From NCBI GenBank assembly GCA_964035545.1, contig CAXIUT010000183.1, forward strand, positions 1 to 64,000: a DNA stretch of 64,000 nucleotides, given 5' to 3'. Made by a program: the position numbers and the translations under genes. Positions 59,201 to 64,000 of this stretch are shown one piece after another (the stretch's first letter is position 1; every line of letters begins with the position of its first letter). This stretch comes from Bugula neritina. Its lineage: Eukaryota > Bryozoa > Gymnolaemata > Cheilostomatida > Bugulidae. Under the pieces are notes generated by a model that did no database searches, had not been told where the DNA came from, and saw only the letters and a list, made by a program, of their open reading frames with translations.

Positions 59201-62200
59201 CAAGATACTGAAATAAACTTCGACACATTGCAATATACTGTAACATACTGAACTATGCTGTAGCACACTGAGATACACTGCAACTCACTGAAATATACTG
59301 CAACATATTGAAATACACTGCAAGATCCTACAACATGCTGAAATACACTGTAACATATTGAAATACAGTGCAACACATTGAACTATACTGCGACATACCG
59401 AAATATGTGGTAAACTAGTGAAATATACTTCAACACATTGAAAAATACTGCAACATACTGAAATACAGTGTAACACACTGAAATATACTGCAACATACTG
59501 AAATACACTGTAACATACTGAAATAAACTGCAACATACTGAAATACACTGCTACATACTGAAATATACTGCAACATACTGCAACATACTGAAATACACTG
59601 TAACATACTGAAATACACTGCAACAAACTACAACATATTGAAATACACTGCAACACATTGAACAATACTGCAACATACTGAAATATACTGTAACACACTG
59701 AAATATACTGCAACATACTGAAATACACTGTAACATACTGAAAGAAACTGCAACATACTGAAATACACTGCAACATCCTACAACATACTGAATTACACTG
59801 TAACATATTGAAATACACTGCAACACATTGAAAAATACTGCAACATACCGAAATATATGGTAAACTATTGAATTATACTGTAACACATTGAAAAATACTG
59901 AAACACACTGAAATATACTCTGACACAATGCAATATACTGTAACATACTGAAATATGCTGTAGCACACTGAAATACACTGCGACTCACTGAAATATACTG
60001 CAACATACTGAAAAACACTGTAACATATTGAAACATACTGCAACATACTGCAACATACTGAAATACACTGTAACATACTGAAATACATTGCAAAATACTA
60101 CAACATATTGAAATACACTGCAACACATTGAAATATACTGCAACATACCTAAATATCCGGTAATATACTGAAATATACTGTAACACATTGAAAAATACTG
60201 CAACATACTGAAATACACTGCAACCCACTGAAATAGATCGCAAAAGACTACAACATACTGAAATACACTGTAACATAGTGAAATACACTGCAACACATTG
60301 AAATATACCGCAACATACCTAAATATACGGTAATATACTGAAATATACTGTAAAACATTGAAAAATACTGCAAGATACTGAAATATACTGTGACACATTG
60401 CAATATACTGCAACATACTGAAATATACTGTAACACAATGAAATATACTGCAACATACTGAAATACACTGTAACACACTGAAATAAACTGCAACATACTG
60501 AAATACACTGCAACATCCTACAACATACTGAAATACACTGTAACATATTGAAACACACTGCAACACATTAAAATATACTGCAATGTACCGAATTATATGG
60601 TGAACTACTGAAATATACTGTAACACATTGAAAAATACTGCAAGATACTGAAATATACTGCGACACATTGCAATATACTGTAACATACTGAAATATGCTA
60701 TAGCACACTGAAATACACTGCAACTCACTGAAATATACTGCAACATATTGAAATACACTGCAACATTCTACAACATGCTGAAACACACTGTAACGTATTG
60801 AAATACACTGCAACACATTGAAATATACTGCAACATACCGAAATATATGGTAAACTACTGAAATAGACTGTAACACATTGCAAAAGACTGCAACATACTG
60901 AAATATACTGTGAGACCTTGAAATATACTCCAATATACCTAAATATACGGTAATATACCGAAAAACACTGAAATACACTGTAACATATTGAAACATACTG
61001 CAACATACTGCAACATACTGAAATACACTGTAACATACTGAAATACATTGCAATATACTACAACATATTGAAATACACTGTAACACATTGAAATATACTA
61101 CAACATACCTAAATATCCGGTAATATACTGAAATATACTGGAACACATTGAAAAATACTGCAACATACTGAAACATACTGCGACACATTGCAATATACTG
61201 TAACATACTGAAACATGCTGTAGCACACTGAAATAGACTGCAGCTCACTGAAATATACTGCAACATACTGAAATACACTGCTACATACTGAAATATACTG
61301 CAACATACTGCAACATACTGAAATACACTGTAACATACTGAAATACACTGCAACAAACTACAACATATTGAAATACACTGCAACACATTGAAATATACTG
61401 CAACATACCTAAATATACGGTAATATACCGAAAAAAAAACTGTAACAGATTGAAAAATTCTGCAACATACTGAAATAAACTGCAACACACTGAAATACAG
61501 CGCAAAACACTACAACATACTGAAATACACTGTAACATATTGAAATACACTGCAACACTTTGAAATATACTGCAACATACCGAAATATATGGTAAACTAC
61601 TTGAGTATACTGTAACACTTTGAAAAATAGTGCAACACACTGAAATATACTCTGACACATTGCAATATACTGTAACATACTGAAATATGCTGTAACACAC
61701 TGAAACACACTGCAACTCACTGAAATATACTGAAATATACTGCGACACATTGCAATATACCGTAACATACTGAAGTATGCTGTAGCAGACTGAACTACAC
61801 TGCAACTCACTGAAATACACTGCAACATACTGAAATAAACTGTAACATATTGAAACATACCGCAACATACTGCAACATACTGAAATACACTGTAACATAC
61901 TGAACTACACTGCAAAATACTACAACATATTGAAATACACTGCAACACATTGAAATATACTGCAACATACCTAAATATACGGTAATATACCGCAAAATAC
62001 AGTAACACATTGAAAAATACTGTAACATACTGAAATATACTGCGACACATTGCAATATACTGTAACATCCTGAAACATGCTGTAGCACACGAAAATAGAC
62101 TGCAGCTCACTGAAATATACTGCAACATACTGAAATTCACTGCAGCATTCTACAACATGCTGAAATACACTGTAACATATTGAATTACACTGCAACACAT

Positions 62201-64000
62201 TCAAATATACTGCAATATACCGAAATATATGGTAAACTACTGAAACCTACTGTAACACATTGAAAAATACTGCAAGATACTGAAATATACTGCGACACAA
62301 TGCAATATACTGTAACATACTGAGATATGCTGTAGCACACTGAAATACACTGCAACTCACTGAAATGTACTGCAACATACTGAAATACACTGTAACATTC
62401 TACAACATACTGAAATACACAGTATTATGATGAAATACACTGTAACATACTGAAATTCACTGCAAAATACTACAACATATTGAAATACAATGCAACACAT
62501 TGAACTATACTGCAACATACCTAAATATACGGAAATATACTGAAATATACTGTAACACACTGAAATATACTGCAACATACTGAAATATACTGCAAGATAC
62601 TGCAACATACCGAAATACACTGGGACATACTGAAACACACTGCAACATACTGCATTATACTGACATACACTGGAACATATTGAAATACACTGCAACATCC
62701 TACAACATGCTGAAATACTCTGTAACATATTGAAATACACTGCAACACATTGAAATATACTGCCACATACCGAAATATATGGTGAACTACTGAAATATAC
62801 TGTGACACATTGAAAAATACTGCAACATACTGAAATACACTGTAACATACTGAAATAAACTGCAACATACTGAAATACACTGCAACACACTGAAATACTT
62901 CGCAAAATACTACAACTTACTGAAATACACTGTAACATATTGAAACACACTGCAACACATTGAAATATACTGCAATGTACCGAAATATATGGTAAACTAC
63001 TGAAATATACGGTAACACATTGAAAAATACTGCAAGATACTGAAATAAACTGCGACACATTGCAATATACTGTAACATACTGAAATATGCTGTAGCACAC
63101 TGAGATACACTGCAACTCACTGAAATATACTGCAACATATTGAAATACACTGCAAGATCCTATAACATGCTGAAATACACTGTAACATATTGAAATAAAG
63201 TGCAGCACATTGAACTATACTGCGACATACCGAAATATATGGTAAACTAGTGAAATATACTGCAACATACTGAAATATACTGTAACACAATGAAATATAC
63301 TGCAACATACTGAAATACACTGTAACACACTGAAATAAACTGCAACATACTGAAATACACTGCAACATCCTACAACATACTGAAATACACTGTAACATAT
63401 TGAAACACACTGCAACACATTAAAATATACTGCAATGTACCGAATTATATGGTGAACTACTGAAATATACTGTAACACATTGAAAAATACTGCAAGATAC
63501 TGAAATATACTGCGACACATTGCAATATACTGTAACATACTGAAATATGCTATAGCACACTGAAATACACCGCAACTCACTGAAATATACTGCAACATAT
63601 TGAAATACACTGCAACATTCTACAACATGCTGAAACACACTGTAACGTATTGAAATACACTGCAACACATTGAAATATACTGCAACATACCGAAATATAT
63701 GGTAAACTACTGAAATATACTGTAACACATTGAAAAATACTGCAACATACTGAAATACACTGCAACCCACTGAAATACATCGCAAAAGACTACAACATAC
63801 TGAAACACACTGTAACATACTGAAATACACTGCAACAAACTACAACATATTGAAATACACTGCAACACATTGAAATATACTGCAACATACCTAAATATAC
63901 GGTAATATACCGAAAAAAAAACTGTAACAGAGTGAAAAATTCTGCAACACACTGAAATAAACTGCAACACACTGAAATACAGCGCAAAATACTACATTAT
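53232..64000. repeat. Satellite B higher-order unit 8 (partial, truncated by window end)
   Basis: The unit begins at the common phase point and follows unit 7 for about 1.5 kb. It then enters the 1860-bp triplication and ends in a more divergent mixture of blocks (60391-64000) in which short segments recur at other spacings. For example, the marker variant TGTACCGAATTATATGGTGA occurs at 60583 and 63436. The A-rich variant occurs near 61428 and 63910. No further full phase point is reached before the window ends. Confidence 0.75.
54781..60360. repeat. 1860-bp unit, three nearly identical tandem copies
   Basis: Copies lie at about 54781-56640, 56641-58500 and 58501-60360. The blocks checked match line by line at offsets of 1860 bp, including private variants such as AACTATAATGCAACATACC, GAAATTTACCGTAAC and ATACAGTGTAACACACTG. 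Differences seen by eye are very few; in copy 3 they include ATATGTGG at 59407 and AAATAGATCG near 60236. The left junction of copies 2 and 3 reads TGTAAAACATTGAAAAATAC, while the entry to copy 1 has TGTAACACATTG. The length is a multiple of 10, 20 and 60. Confidence 0.92.

Larger units (their letters stand above)
50909..64000. repeat. Satellite B array, right block
   Basis: The same 20-bp dimers, marker variants and orientation as in 3405-48334 resume immediately after the transposon, so the two blocks are one array split by the insertion. The block contains the 510-bp repeat next to the insertion, the end of unit 7, the start of unit 8 and the 1860-bp triplication. It runs off the window end, so the array is longer than seen here. 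No gene, unique spacer or RNA was found in it. Confidence 0.97.

Noticed and set aside
3388-63987. Hundreds of minus-strand open frames (60-740 codons) in satellite B as protein genes
   Set aside because: They overlap in all three minus frames with the same 20-residue cycle, follow directly from a stop-free 20-bp repeat, have no start context, no domain, no codon bias and no introns or flanking signals, and recur wherever the repeat recurs.
1-64000. CRISPR array
   Set aside because: There is no constant repeat separated by unique spacers of uniform length; everything between markers is the same dimer with point variants, and no cas-like gene is present.
3405-64000. Centromeric satellite identity
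   Set aside because: Higher-order organisation is compatible with a centromere but equally with other heterochromatin. I saw no recognised centromere-protein box and there is no chromatin evidence.

Overview
The window is almost entirely eukaryotic tandem-repeat (satellite) DNA and contains no gene I can support. It looks like a constitutive-heterochromatin or long satellite block of an AT-rich, probably animal, genome. The reasons are arrays tens of kilobases long with short monomers, multi-kilobase higher-order repeats, a non-autonomous terminal-inverted-repeat (TIR) DNA transposon and a tRNA-derived SINE-like fragment. There are no operons, no ribosome-binding-site-led genes and no coding-like composition. 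The species cannot be named from the sequence.

Layout. (1) 1 to about 3404 is satellite A, built from a degenerate 20-bp dimer of two 10-bp halves, GCACATTTAG and GCACTTTTTA, with larger segmental repeats at offsets of 501 and 1866 bp. (2) At about 3404-3408 the sequence switches abruptly to satellite B, a 20-bp dimer CTGAAATACA + CTGCAACATA, which fills about 3405-48334 and 50909-64000. Satellite B is nested: 10 bp, 20 bp, a marker element every 170-250 bp in two near-alternating types, then kilobase higher-order units. Using one diagnostic phase point (CCCATTG followed by the CAACCTACTG variant), the units start at 3867, 7751, 11644, 15967, 25393, 34509, 46832 and 53232. Their lengths are 3884, 3893, 4323, 9426, 9116, 12323 and 6400 bp, the last including the transposon, and the final unit is cut by the window end. 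Local amplifications sit inside them, notably a nearly identical 1860-bp triplication (54781-60360), a 1272-bp duplication (about 34600-37000) and a 950-bp duplication. (3) 48335-50908 is a 2574-bp insertion with about 165-175-bp imperfect TIRs starting CACAGTTA, flanked by a 2-bp AT target duplication. An uninterrupted copy of its target lies only 510 bp downstream (51420/51421). Inside it is a degenerate tRNA-like segment with Pol III box A and box B on the minus strand.

Many long stop-free frames exist on the minus strand of satellite B (up to about 740 codons). They arise because the 20-bp unit has no stop codon on that strand and 20 is not a multiple of 3, so all three frames give the same 20-residue Cys/Val/Phe/Tyr-rich peptide. 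I treat them as repeat shadows, not genes. The most interesting content is the nested repeat architecture, the evidence for recent local amplification, and the transposon with its clean empty-site control.
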